A stretch of 64,000 nucleotides of DNA from Achromobacter xylosoxidans A8 (GTDB taxonomy: Bacteria; Pseudomonadota; Gammaproteobacteria; Burkholderiales; Burkholderiaceae_B), in NCBI RefSeq assembly GCF_000165835.1, contig NC_014640.1, positions 2,480,001 through 2,544,000 on the forward strand, given 5' to 3'. Shown here piece after piece: positions 33,962-41,249 of this stretch. The position numbers were made by a program, and so were the translations under genes. The notes beneath the pieces are model-generated. The model saw only the letters and a list, made by a program, of their open reading frames with translations, was not told where the DNA came from and did not search any database. Each line of letters begins with the position of its first letter. Position 1 is the stretch's first letter.

Positions 33962-34951
33962 ATGACGATCTCATTGACCCGTAGGGAACTCTTGCTGGGC
34001 GCGGCGGCGTCGCTGGCGAGCCGTCTGGTGTTGGCGCAGGGCGGCGGCGATTGGCCGGCGCGACCCGTCAAGGTAATCGTGCCGGGCGGCGCGGGCGGAG
34101 TGTTGGACACGCTGGCCCGGCAGCTGTACGCACGGCTGAACGACACGCTGGGCCAGCCTTTCGTCATAGAGAACCGCCCGGGCGCGAACGGCTTGATTGG
34201 CTCGTCCGCGGTCAAGAATGCCGTGCCCGACGGCTACACCATCCTGCACAGCACGGCTTCGTCGATGGTGATGGCCGAAGCGCTGAATCCGGCCTTGCCA
34301 GTGCAGACCCTGCGCGACCTGGAACCCGTTGCGCTGTCTTCCGTGGGAGGCGTGCTGCTGGTGGCGCATGCTTCGGTGCCGGCCAGGACCTTGCCCGAGC
34401 TGGTGGATCTGTTGCGCCGCGAGCCAGGCAAGTACCAGTCCTACGGCAGTTGGGGCATGGGGTCCAACGGACACCTGACCATGGAGTGGATCAAGCAGCG
34501 CGCGGGGCTGAGCATCAACCACGTACCCTACAAGACCACGCCCGCGCTGCTGACGAACATCGTGTCGGGCGAGATTCCCGTGGGCTGGGTCGACGTGGTG
34601 TCTCCCCTGGGTTTCATCGAGCAGGGCAAGCTGCGCGGTATCGCGCTCACGGGCACCGTGCGCAGTCCCAGGCTGCCGGACGTGCAGGTGTTGTCGGAAC
34701 AGGGCTATCCCTTTACCGCTGCGGGCTGGCAGGGTGTTTTTGCGCCCAGGAACACGCCGCCCGAGGTGCTGGAGCGCCTGCATGCGGCCATCAATCATGA
34801 ACTGGAACAGCCGGCGTTCCTGGATGCGCTGCGCCAGGCCAACGTGCCGCCATCCGCTGCCGTCAGCCGCCAGGCGTTCGCCCAGACCATCACGCAAGAC
34901 CTTGCCGCCTGGCGCAAGATCGTGGTGGACGGAAACATCAAGGCCGAGTAA
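33962..34951 (+). CDS. Bug/TctC-family solute receptor with Tat-like signal
   Basis: A 329-residue receptor. The N-terminus LTRRELLLGAAASLASRLVLA carries twin arginines and a hydrophobic stretch, so export may use the Tat route. The mature part has ARPVKVIVPGGAGGVLDTLA and VIENRPGANGLIGSSAV. The ATG at 33962 is preferred because AGGA sits ten bases upstream; the ATG at 33944 is possible. It is a different protein from the Bug receptor at 31739, so the operon has two receptors around one enzyme. Confidence 0.9.
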   Translation: MTISLTRRELLLGAAASLASRLVLAQGGGDWPARPVKVIVPGGAGGVLDTLARQLYARLNDTLGQPFVIENRPGANGLIGSSAVKNAVPDGYTILHSTASSMVMAEALNPALPVQTLRDLEPVALSSVGGVLLVAHASVPARTLPELVDLLRREPGKYQSYGSWGMGSNGHLTMEWIKQRAGLSINHVPYKTTPALLTNIVSGEIPVGWVDVVSPLGFIEQGKLRGIALTGTVRSPRLPDVQVLSEQGYPFTAAGWQGVFAPRNTPPEVLERLHAAINHELEQPAFLDALRQANVPPSAAVSRQAFAQTITQDLAAWRKIVVDGNIKAE

Positions 34952-34957
34952 AGCGCC

Positions 34958-35416
34958 ATGCAGATATCCTCCCATGCAGACAAGATAGGCCGTCTGTTGC
35001 GGCTGCGCGAACGGCTCGATCCCTTGCGGGATTTCGAGCTCTGGTACTGGACCTGTCTTACCGCGGGCACCAATATCTGGAACGCATCGCTGCACGCCGC
35101 AGGCCTCACCAGCGAGGACCGCGCTTTTTCCACCATTCCTGGCGTGCATGTGGTGCCGCAGGCGGACGGCGGCTGGCGCAGGGAACTGCGTGGCCCCGGC
35201 GACGTAAGCCACGTGGGCTGGCCCGCCATTGCCGGTGACCTGCCGCAGCCTGTCCAGCGCCTGGAGGCCGCCTTGCACGCATTGGAGGAACATCGCGACC
35301 CCTGCCTGCGCGGCGACCGCAAGCCGACCCAGGCCATCGTCGATGATTGCCAGGACGCGATGTCGCAGGCCATCTCCGTTTACCGGACTCTGGTCCGTCC
35401 GGAGGTGCGCCCATGA
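34958..35416 (+). CDS. uncharacterised helical protein, partner A of a coupled pair
   Basis: A 152-residue soluble protein with no signal peptide and no motif I can name. The core WYWTCLTAGTNIWNASLHAA is followed by a charged segment and a helical C-terminus (PVQRLEAALHALEEHRD). The core resembles that of the next protein (GTHWINFALHQAG), with shared Gly-Thr, aromatic, Leu-His-x-Ala-Gly spacing. The two may therefore be distant paralogues that form a complex. It starts 6 bp after the Bug gene and overlaps the next gene by 4 bp. Confidence 0.7.
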   Translation: MQISSHADKIGRLLRLRERLDPLRDFELWYWTCLTAGTNIWNASLHAAGLTSEDRAFSTIPGVHVVPQADGGWRRELRGPGDVSHVGWPAIAGDLPQPVQRLEAALHALEEHRDPCLRGDRKPTQAIVDDCQDAMSQAISVYRTLVRPEVRP

Positions 35417-35778
35417 TTGCGGAACTTCACCGCGACAAGGCGGAGCGCATCGAAGCCTCGCTGGCCCGGTTGGGCGACGAGGACTGGGAGATCCGGATCG
35501 AGGCGGCCATGCTGGCGGGCACGCATTGGATCAACTTCGCCTTGCACCAAGCGGGCGTCAGCGAGGCGTCCGAGGACATGGTGCACGCTTCCATGTGCAT
35601 GGTCAGCGTCCTGCGCAAGTACCGACTTGCGGCGCCGGAACTGATCGAGGCGCTGGAGGAGATCGAGGAGCTTCGTCCGCTGTACGTGCGAGGCGACATG
35701 GACGGCGCGGCGCGGGCGGCGCGTCGCGCGCTGGAATTGCTGGGCTTCATCGGGGAGCGCGCGCGCAGGCTGGCCTGA
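35413..35778 (+). CDS. uncharacterised helical protein, partner B of a coupled pair
   Basis: A 121-residue, almost entirely helical protein. AAMLAGTHWINFALHQAG matches the core of the preceding protein. A Met/Cys-rich helix (MVHASMCMVSVLRKY) follows, and then an acidic-basic helix (LIEALEEIEELRPLYVRGD). It is translationally coupled to partner A (ATGA at 35413-35416). The context (DUF849 enzyme and Bug receptors) suggests a role in the same acid's metabolism, perhaps as sensor or chaperone. This is inference only. Confidence 0.7.
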   Translation: MIAELHRDKAERIEASLARLGDEDWEIRIEAAMLAGTHWINFALHQAGVSEASEDMVHASMCMVSVLRKYRLAAPELIEALEEIEELRPLYVRGDMDGAARAARRALELLGFIGERARRLA

Positions 35779-35882
35779 ATCCGGCGGCCTTGCACGCTTG
35801 TGCGCAAGGCCGGAGAGAGGATTGACGCGCCCCTGCGTGCGCTTCTACTCTCTCCCGACAATCAGCGCGGAGGCCGCCAGGC

Positions 35883-36788
35883 GTGAATCGATTCCATGAA
35901 ATGAGCGTGTTCCTGGCGGTGGCCGAGGCACAGAGTTTCGCCGCGGCGGCGCGGCGCCTGGAAATGTCGGCGCCCACCGTCACGCGCAGCGTTTCGGCGC
36001 TGGAGCGGCGGCTGGGCGCCTTGCTGCTGGTGCGCACCACGCGCAGCCTGCGTTTGACCGAGGCCGGCCAGCGCTATGCCGACGACTGCCGCCGCATCCT
36101 CGATGAGGTGGAGCAGGCCGACGATGCCGTCGCCGGCGCCATGGCCGCGCCGCGCGGCGCGCTCAGCATCACCGCGCCCGCGTTCTTCGGCGAATTGCAC
36201 GTGATGCCGGCCGTGCTGGGCTATCTGCGCGTGCACCGCGAGGTCTCGGTGCGCACGCTGCTGGTGGACCGCGTGGTGAACCTGCTGGACGAGCGCGTGG
36301 ACGTGGCGGTGCGCATCGGCGCCTTGCCGGATTCCACGCTGACGGCGGTGCCGGTGGGGCAGGTGCGTCGCGTGGTCTGCGCCGCGCCCGCCTTCCTGCG
36401 CGAACATGGCGTGCCGCAGGACCTGGAGTCGCTGGCGCGCTTTTGTACGGTCACCGCGGCCATGGAGGGGCGCACGCCGCAATGGCGCTTCCAGCAGGAC
36501 GGCCAGCCCAGGAACCTGCGCGTCGATTCGCAGCTGACGGTCACCTCGTTCCAGGCGGCGGTGCTGGCGGCGTGCGAGGGCTGGGGCCTGACGCAGGTGG
36601 TGTCCTACCAGGTGGCGCGGCACCTGGCCAGCGGCGCCCTGGAGGTGGTGCTGCGGGATTTCGAGCTGCCGCCGCTGCCCGTGCACCTGGTGTATCCGGA
36701 AGGCCGCAAGAGCTCCGCCAAGGTGCGCAGCTTCGTCGAATTCTGCGTCGAGGCCTTGCGCCGCGACCTGGCGGCGCTGCCCGCGTAG
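35883..36788 (+). CDS. LysR-family regulator
   Basis: A 301-residue LysR protein. It has the DNA-binding region MSVFLAVAEAQSFAAAARRL, SAPTVTRSVSALERRLGALL and RTTRSLRLTEAG, with a two-lobe effector domain of the CrgA-like subgroup (RGALSITAPAFFGELHVMP). It starts with GTG at 35883. It stands between the DUF849 operon and the GST/PNPOx pair on the same strand; either could be its target. Confidence 0.9.
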   Translation: MNRFHEMSVFLAVAEAQSFAAAARRLEMSAPTVTRSVSALERRLGALLLVRTTRSLRLTEAGQRYADDCRRILDEVEQADDAVAGAMAAPRGALSITAPAFFGELHVMPAVLGYLRVHREVSVRTLLVDRVVNLLDERVDVAVRIGALPDSTLTAVPVGQVRRVVCAAPAFLREHGVPQDLESLARFCTVTAAMEGRTPQWRFQQDGQPRNLRVDSQLTVTSFQAAVLAACEGWGLTQVVSYQVARHLASGALEVVLRDFELPPLPVHLVYPEGRKSSAKVRSFVEFCVEALRRDLAALPA

Positions 36789-36945
36789 CGCCCCAGCCCG
36801 CGGCTGCGCCCGCAGGAGCGCATGGAGGGACAGGGCCACGCCCCGTTTCTTTCATCCGAAGCAAGAGTGTCTTGCAGACGCTGGCCGTTCACGCGCGGCC
36901 GGCGCCGGTCCAAGATGGAACCTGTATCCGACTTGGAGCCCACTC

Positions 36946-37584
36946 ATGCAAACCGCCCAGACCTCTGCGCTGACGTTCTACAGCTTCCCCCTGTCCGGCC
37001 ACGCCCATCGCGTCGCCCTGATGCTGTCCCTGCTGGAGGTGCCGCACCGCAAGGTGGATGTGGACCTGCGCGGCGGCGAGCACAAGCGCCCCGCATTCCT
37101 GGCCCTCAATTCCTTTGGCCAGGTGCCGGTCATCGACGACAACGGCGTCGTGGTGGCCGATTCCACCGCGATCCTGGTCTATCTGGCCAAGCGCTACAAC
37201 GGCCAGGCCTGGCTGCCGGAGGATCCCGCCGGCGCGGCAGCGGTACAGCGCTGGTTGTCGGTGGCCTCGGGGCAACTGGTGAACGGTCCGAATGCGGCGC
37301 GCCTGGTGGTGCTGTTCGGCGCGTCCCATGACGTGGACAGCACGTTGGCCCGCGCGCATGCCTTGCTGCAGGTCATGGACGGCGAACTGACGGCGCGCGA
37401 TTTCCTGGCGGGGGCGGCGCCCACCATCGCGGATGTGGCTTGTTATGCCTACGTGGCGCACGCGCCGGAAGGTAATGTGTCGCTGGAAGCCTATCCTCAC
37501 GTGCGCGCCTGGCTGCGCCGCATCGAAAGCCTGCCGCGCTTCGTGCCCATGCCCAAGTCGCCCGTGGGCCTGCTGGCTGCCTGA
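36946..37584 (+). CDS. glutathione S-transferase family protein
   Basis: A 212-residue GST. It has an N-terminal thioredoxin-fold half (FYSFPLSGHAHRVALMLSLL, NSFGQVPVIDDNGVVVADST with the cis-Pro and the Ser of the glutathione site) and a helical C-terminal half (FLAGAAPTIADVACYAYVA). The start at 36946 follows a 157-bp gap with no clear signals. It is 27 bp upstream of the PNPOx-like gene, which probably shares the message. The substrate is unknown. Confidence 0.9.
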   Translation: MQTAQTSALTFYSFPLSGHAHRVALMLSLLEVPHRKVDVDLRGGEHKRPAFLALNSFGQVPVIDDNGVVVADSTAILVYLAKRYNGQAWLPEDPAGAAAVQRWLSVASGQLVNGPNAARLVVLFGASHDVDSTLARAHALLQVMDGELTARDFLAGAAPTIADVACYAYVAHAPEGNVSLEAYPHVRAWLRRIESLPRFVPMPKSPVGLLAA

Positions 37585-37611
37585 GGGCGCGCGCCGCGCA
37601 AGGAGAATGCC

Positions 37612-38586
37612 ATGGCCATCGCAGAACCTGTCGCCGTCCCGCCGTCACCGTGGCATGCGGGTGAACGCCTGCTGCAACAACAGGCGGGCGTCGCCGAACG
37701 CATGGCAGTGGCGGGACCCAAAGTCATCCGCGATTACATGCCGGACCAGCACCGCATTTTTTTCCAGCAATTGCCCTTTGTGGTGGCGGGCGCGGTGGAC
37801 GGCCAGGGCGATCCCTGGGCCGGCGTGCTGGAAGGCCTGCCGGGTTTCGTGACCTCGCCCGATCCGCGCAGCCTGCGCGTGTCCGCGGTGCCGGACGCCG
37901 ACGACCCGCTGCTGGCCGGCATGAGGCCGGACCGGCAGCTGGGCCTGCTGGGCATCGAACTGCACACGCGCCGGCGCAACCGCGCCAACGGCCGCATCGC
38001 GGCCTGGGACGGCAAGCGTTTCGAGGTGGCGGTGACGCAGTCCTTCGGCAACTGCCCGCAGTACATCCAGGCGCGCGAGTTCCAGTTTTCGCGGTCGCCC
38101 GCCTTGCGTTTTCCCGGCACGCCGCAAGAACGCGGCGGGCTGGACGATGCGGCGCGGGCGCTGATCGCCCGGTCCGACACGTTTTTCGTGGCGACCTATG
38201 CGGACGAGGGCGGCCGCAGGGTCGATGTCTCGCATCGGGGCGGCAAGCCGGGATTCGTGCGGGTGGATGGCGACGTGCTGACCATTCCCGATTTTTCCGG
38301 CAACCGCTTCTTCAACACCTTGGGCAACATGGTGCTCAACCCGCGCGCCGGGCTGCTGTTCATCGATTTCGAGCGCGGCGACGTGCTGCAACTGAGCGGC
38401 GCGGCCGAAGTGGTGCTGGACAGCCCGGAGATCGCGCAGTTCGATGGCGCCGAACGGCTGTGGCGGGTGCATGCGCGCCGGGTAGTCCGCCGGCCCGGGG
38501 CGCTGGCCTTGCGCTGGCGCTTCGATTCCTATTCGCCGACCGCGCTGGCGACCGGGCAGTGGCCGTCAGCAGCGAGGGGTGCATAG
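37612..38586 (+). CDS. pyridoxamine 5'-phosphate oxidase-like FMN-binding protein
   Basis: A 324-residue protein. The N-terminal part is family-specific (FFQQLPFVVAGAVDGQGD, ending PGFVTSPDP). The split-barrel PNPOx half comes later (DTFFVATYADEGGRRVDVSH, GNRFFNTLGNMVLNPRAGLL). It is likely an FMN- or F420-type flavin protein acting on oxidants or xenobiotics. The close GST gene upstream supports a detoxification role. Confidence 0.82.
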   Translation: MAIAEPVAVPPSPWHAGERLLQQQAGVAERMAVAGPKVIRDYMPDQHRIFFQQLPFVVAGAVDGQGDPWAGVLEGLPGFVTSPDPRSLRVSAVPDADDPLLAGMRPDRQLGLLGIELHTRRRNRANGRIAAWDGKRFEVAVTQSFGNCPQYIQAREFQFSRSPALRFPGTPQERGGLDDAARALIARSDTFFVATYADEGGRRVDVSHRGGKPGFVRVDGDVLTIPDFSGNRFFNTLGNMVLNPRAGLLFIDFERGDVLQLSGAAEVVLDSPEIAQFDGAERLWRVHARRVVRRPGALALRWRFDSYSPTALATGQWPSAARGA

Positions 38587-38593
38587 GCCGGAC

Positions 38594-39049
38594 CTAGCCC
38601 GCCAGAGCGGTCTTCTGCACCACGGCGTCGTCCGGGCCGAGCAGGCGGCCGTCCTGCGCCCGGATTTCCAGCTTGCGCACCGGCTGGCCGCGCTTGCGGT
38701 CTATCAGCGTCGAGTGGGGTTCGGCGGCGCCGTAGTAGTGCTCTTCGCCCCATTGGCGCAAGCCCACGATCACCGGGAAGAGCGCCCGGCCTTTGTCCGT
38801 CAGCACGTATTCCTGGTAGGCGCTGCCATCCGAGGCCGGCGCCACTTCCAGGATGCCATGCGCCACCAGCGTGCGCAGCCGGTCGCTGAGGATGTTCTTG
38901 GCCACGCCCAGGCTTTTCTGCAGCTCGCCGAAACGCCGTAATCCATCGAAGGCGTCGCGCACGATCAGCAGCGACCACCAGTCGCCGATCGCGTCCAGGG
39001 AGCGTGCCACCGGGCAGGCGGCGCCTTCGAGACTAGTGCGTTTGACCAT
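38594..39049 (-). CDS. HxlR-family winged-helix regulator
   Basis: A 151-residue HxlR protein. It has CPVARSLDAIGDWWSLLIVRD, FGELQKSLGVAKNILSDRL, VLTDKGRALFPVI, with the conserved cysteine near the N-terminus (Cys12) that senses electrophiles or redox change in some members. It is divergent from the MFS transporter. The 15-bp inverted repeat at 39114-39160 between them is the obvious operator. Confidence 0.92.
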   Translation of the reverse strand: MVKRTSLEGAACPVARSLDAIGDWWSLLIVRDAFDGLRRFGELQKSLGVAKNILSDRLRTLVAHGILEVAPASDGSAYQEYVLTDKGRALFPVIVGLRQWGEEHYYGAAEPHSTLIDRKRGQPVRKLEIRAQDGRLLGPDDAVVQKTALAG

Positions 39050-39113
39050 ATCGGATCCTCGCTGAGGGGAATGACGGCAATGGGTGGCAACGGCTGTTTT
39101 GTCGAAATTTCGG

Positions 39114-39160
39114 TTGCATTATAAAACCTTCAAACCTACTATTCTGGTTTTATAACGCAA
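39114..39160. promoter_or_regulatory. inverted-repeat operator between hxlR and MFS genes
   Basis: Left arm TTGCATTATAAAACC (39114-39128) and right arm GGTTTTATAACGCAA (39146-39160) pair with one mismatch in 15, around a 17-bp spacer. The surrounding DNA is AT-rich, unlike the genome average, and the right arm ends 17 bp before the MFS start. HxlR dimers commonly bind such dyads to repress the divergent efflux gene. Confidence 0.75.
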
Positions 39161-39177
39161 CCAAGTTGGAGAAAGAC

Positions 39178-40401
39178 ATGCCTGCTCGATCAGAACCCGC
39201 CGACCCCGCATCCCCTGGCCCGATGCCCAGATCGTTGGTGATGCTGCTGGCGGTCGCCTGCGCCCTGAGCGTGGCGAACGTGTATTACGCCCAGCCCCTG
39301 CTGGACGCCATCGGCCGCGAGTTCGGTATCGCCGAAGGCGCGGTGGGCATCGTGGTCACGGCCACGCAGTTGGGCTGCGCGCTGGCGCTGCTGTTGGTGG
39401 TGCCGCTGGGCGACCTGCTGGACCGGCGGCGCCTGATGCTGGGGCAATTGGCATTGCTGGTGCTGTCTTTGGTGGCGGTGGCGCTGTCGGCCGGTACGCC
39501 CTGGTTGCTGATGGGCATGGTGGCGCTGGGCCTCTTGGGGACCGCGATGACGCAGGGTCTTCTGGCCCTGTCCGCGGCGCTGGCCGCGCCGGGCGAGCGC
39601 GGCCGCGTGGTCGGCGCGGCGCAGGGCGGGGTAGTGATCGGCCTGCTGCTGGCGCGCACGCTGGCCGGGGCCGTGGCGGACCTGTGGGGCTGGCGCGCGG
39701 TCTACGTAGTGTCGGCGGCGCTGGCCGCCGTGCTGGCCGTGGTGCTGGCGCGGCGCCTGCCGCAACGCCGGCTGCCCGCGGTGGAGATGGGCTATTGGGC
39801 TTTGCTGCGCTCGCTCTACGGCCTGCTGGCCACCGAGCGCGTACTGCGCGTGCGCGGCATGATCGCGCTGCTGATGTTCGCCGCCTTCAGCGCCTTCTGG
39901 ACCGCGCTGGTGCTGCCCCTGAGCGCGCCGCCGCATTCCCTCACGCACAGCGCGGTGGGCGCGTTCGGGCTGGTGGGTGTGGCGGGCGTGCTGATGGCGG
40001 CGCGCGCCGGCCGGCTGGCGGACAGCGGGCAGGGCGAGCGGACCACGGCCGTGGGGTTGACGCTGCTATGCCTGGCCTGGGTGCCGATCGCCTTTCTGGA
40101 TCAGAGCCTGTGGCTGCTGGCGTTGGGCGTGCTGGTCCTGGATATCGCTTTGCAGGCGCTGCACGTGACTAACCAGACCATGATCTTCAGCGTGAATCCG
40201 CAGGCGCATAGTCGATTGGTCGGGGGCTACATGATGTTCTACGCGGTGGGGAGCGGGTTGGGGTCTATCGCTTCGACTGCGGTTTATGCTCAGGCGGGCT
40301 GGTTGGGGGTGTGCTTGTTGGGGGCGGGTATCAGTGTTGTGGCGCTGGCGTTCTGGGCGGTGACGTTGCCGCGTGGTGAGCGTTTGGCTGTTGGTTCTTA
40401 G
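39178..40401 (+). CDS. MFS transporter, probable drug or metabolite efflux
   Basis: A 407-residue major-facilitator protein with 12 predicted helices. ALSVANVYYAQPLLDAIGRE opens the first helix. The loop 2-3 motif is PLGDLLDRRRLMLGQ. The fold is closest to DHA1-type efflux proteins. The ATG at 39178 is chosen over a TTG four codons upstream because GGAG is correctly spaced. It is probably repressed by the divergent HxlR protein. In its last ~60 codons 7 of 8 leucines are TTG, against CTG earlier. This change coincides with the composite repeat that begins 70 bp after the stop. Confidence 0.9.
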   Translation: MPARSEPADPASPGPMPRSLVMLLAVACALSVANVYYAQPLLDAIGREFGIAEGAVGIVVTATQLGCALALLLVVPLGDLLDRRRLMLGQLALLVLSLVAVALSAGTPWLLMGMVALGLLGTAMTQGLLALSAALAAPGERGRVVGAAQGGVVIGLLLARTLAGAVADLWGWRAVYVVSAALAAVLAVVLARRLPQRRLPAVEMGYWALLRSLYGLLATERVLRVRGMIALLMFAAFSAFWTALVLPLSAPPHSLTHSAVGAFGLVGVAGVLMAARAGRLADSGQGERTTAVGLTLLCLAWVPIAFLDQSLWLLALGVLVLDIALQALHVTNQTMIFSVNPQAHSRLVGGYMMFYAVGSGLGSIASTAVYAQAGWLGVCLLGAGISVVALAFWAVTLPRGERLAVGS

Positions 40402-40537
40402 GATGCTTGTCGTGGGGTTCTTTAGACGCCTGTCGCGTCGTGGGCTCGCTGGTTGAATCTTCACGGCCGCTGGGGCGGGTGGTGTGCTTGGCGTTTTGGC
40501 CACGGTCGGTGGGGTGTTGGCGTGTCTTGCGGGGCCC

Positions 40538-40572
40538 GCCCCAGGCCGGCCGCCCGGGCGGCCTCTTGGGGC
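40538..40572. repeat. GC-rich hairpin of composite repeat 1
   Basis: GCCCCA (40538-40543) pairs with TGGGGC (40567-40572) outside a perfect 16-bp palindrome at 40548-40563. In copy 2 the outer pair reads GCTCCC/GGGAGC: both sides changed together, which keeps the stem. No T-tract follows on either strand. Confidence 0.8.
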
Positions 40573-40737
40573 TTACGCGGCGTCTTGCGTCGCGCGATGG
40601 CGCTGCGCGCTGGTGGTGGGGGCGTTCTCGTGGTAACGCGTGCAGCAGATGTGGGTCTGAATTTGGTTAGGCGCTGCGGTCGGGGCGATGGCGAAAGGCA
40701 CGGGTCGCCAGCAATCGTCATTTCAACGCGGGTGCCG

Positions 40738-40798
40738 GATGGGTGGCGCGCGTCCGGATCTGCATGCGCAAGCGGCTATTCGCCGCGCGCCACCCATC
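40738..40798. repeat. 15-bp inverted repeat within composite repeat 1
   Basis: GATGGGTGGCGCGCG (40738-40752) pairs perfectly with CGCGCGCCACCCATC (40784-40798) around a 31-base loop. The corresponding stretch in copy 2 is shorter and lacks this stem, so this is a copy-specific part. Confidence 0.8.
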
Positions 40799-40890
40799 AC
40801 CGCCTATTCCCCCATGAGCTGGGGAGCAATAACAAATCAGTCATCGCATTCGCGTAAGCGAACACAATAGAAATTCAAGAGATCACGTAT

Positions 40891-40924
40891 GTCATTATCG
40901 GCCGCCCGCGCGGCCGATAATGAC
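40891..40924. repeat. 34-bp palindrome unit of composite repeat 1
   Basis: Fifteen base pairs around a 4-base centre with one mismatched pair. It is followed by GGGCAGC and, further on, the conserved CCCTGACCACGGCT. It aligns with the two perfect 34-bp palindromes in copy 2 (59957-59990 and 60119-60152). The bases outside the central CGGCCG differ from those copies on both sides, so pairing is retained. Confidence 0.85.
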
Positions 40925-40993
40925 GGGCAGCCCAAGCATCGTCCCTGACCACGGCTGCAGCAGCGCTCCAAGCGAAGATTCAAGTAGCTCGTC

Positions 40994-41144
40994 GGCGCGG
41001 GCGCCTGAGTGGCGGGCAACCTCGATGCGCCCGAGGGAATCCGAAGGCAGCCGCCGCAGGCGGCAACGAGGATGACGAAGGGGAAGTCCGGAGCGAACGC
41101 TCCGGACCGCAATCGTGGGCGCCCGCCACTCAGGCGCCCGCGCC
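40994..41144. repeat. branched stem module of composite repeat 1
   Basis: A perfect 24-bp stem (40994-41017 with 41121-41144) encloses 103 bases holding three hairpins. These are CCTCG/CGAGG near 41020, GCCGCC/GGCGGC (41050-41055 with 41059-41064, loop GCA) and GTCCGGAGC/GCTCCGGAC (41086-41094 with 41099-41107, loop GAAC). The same layout, with different stem sequences, occurs at 60222-60371. Confidence 0.88.
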
Positions 41145-41249
41145 GGCGTGCGGCCTACGAAGCACTGGAACGCGACTCCGAAGCCAATCCCCAACGAGAG
41201 CTCAGACGAGACCCTCACGCATGAAGGGCCCGTAATGCACCACAAACAG

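Larger units (their letters stand above)
40470..41166. repeat. composite structured intergenic repeat, copy 1
   Basis: This 848-bp gap (40402-41249) between the convergent MFS and acyl-CoA dehydrogenase genes has no credible gene. It shares three blocks, in the same order and orientation, with 59723-60390. The first is a GC-rich hairpin block (about 40470-40612). The second is a 34-bp palindrome unit (about 40851-40978). The third is a branched block closed by a 24-bp stem (40994-41144) and ending in CCTACGAAG. Between the first two blocks lies a copy-specific inverted repeat (40738-40798). Short reading frames over these blocks are by-products of the repeats. Function is unknown. Confidence 0.85.

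Noticed and set aside
40837..41112. A 91-residue minus-strand frame over composite repeat 1, with a related frame at 59824-60339 in copy 2.
   Set aside because: Conservation follows the stems, including double-sided changes, and not codon positions; the peptide is a reading of a structured repeat.
40402..41249. Possible CRISPR array or insertion sequence in the repeat-rich gap.
   Set aside because: Units are not regularly spaced short direct repeats with unique spacers, and there is no transposase or terminal inverted repeat pair with target duplication.
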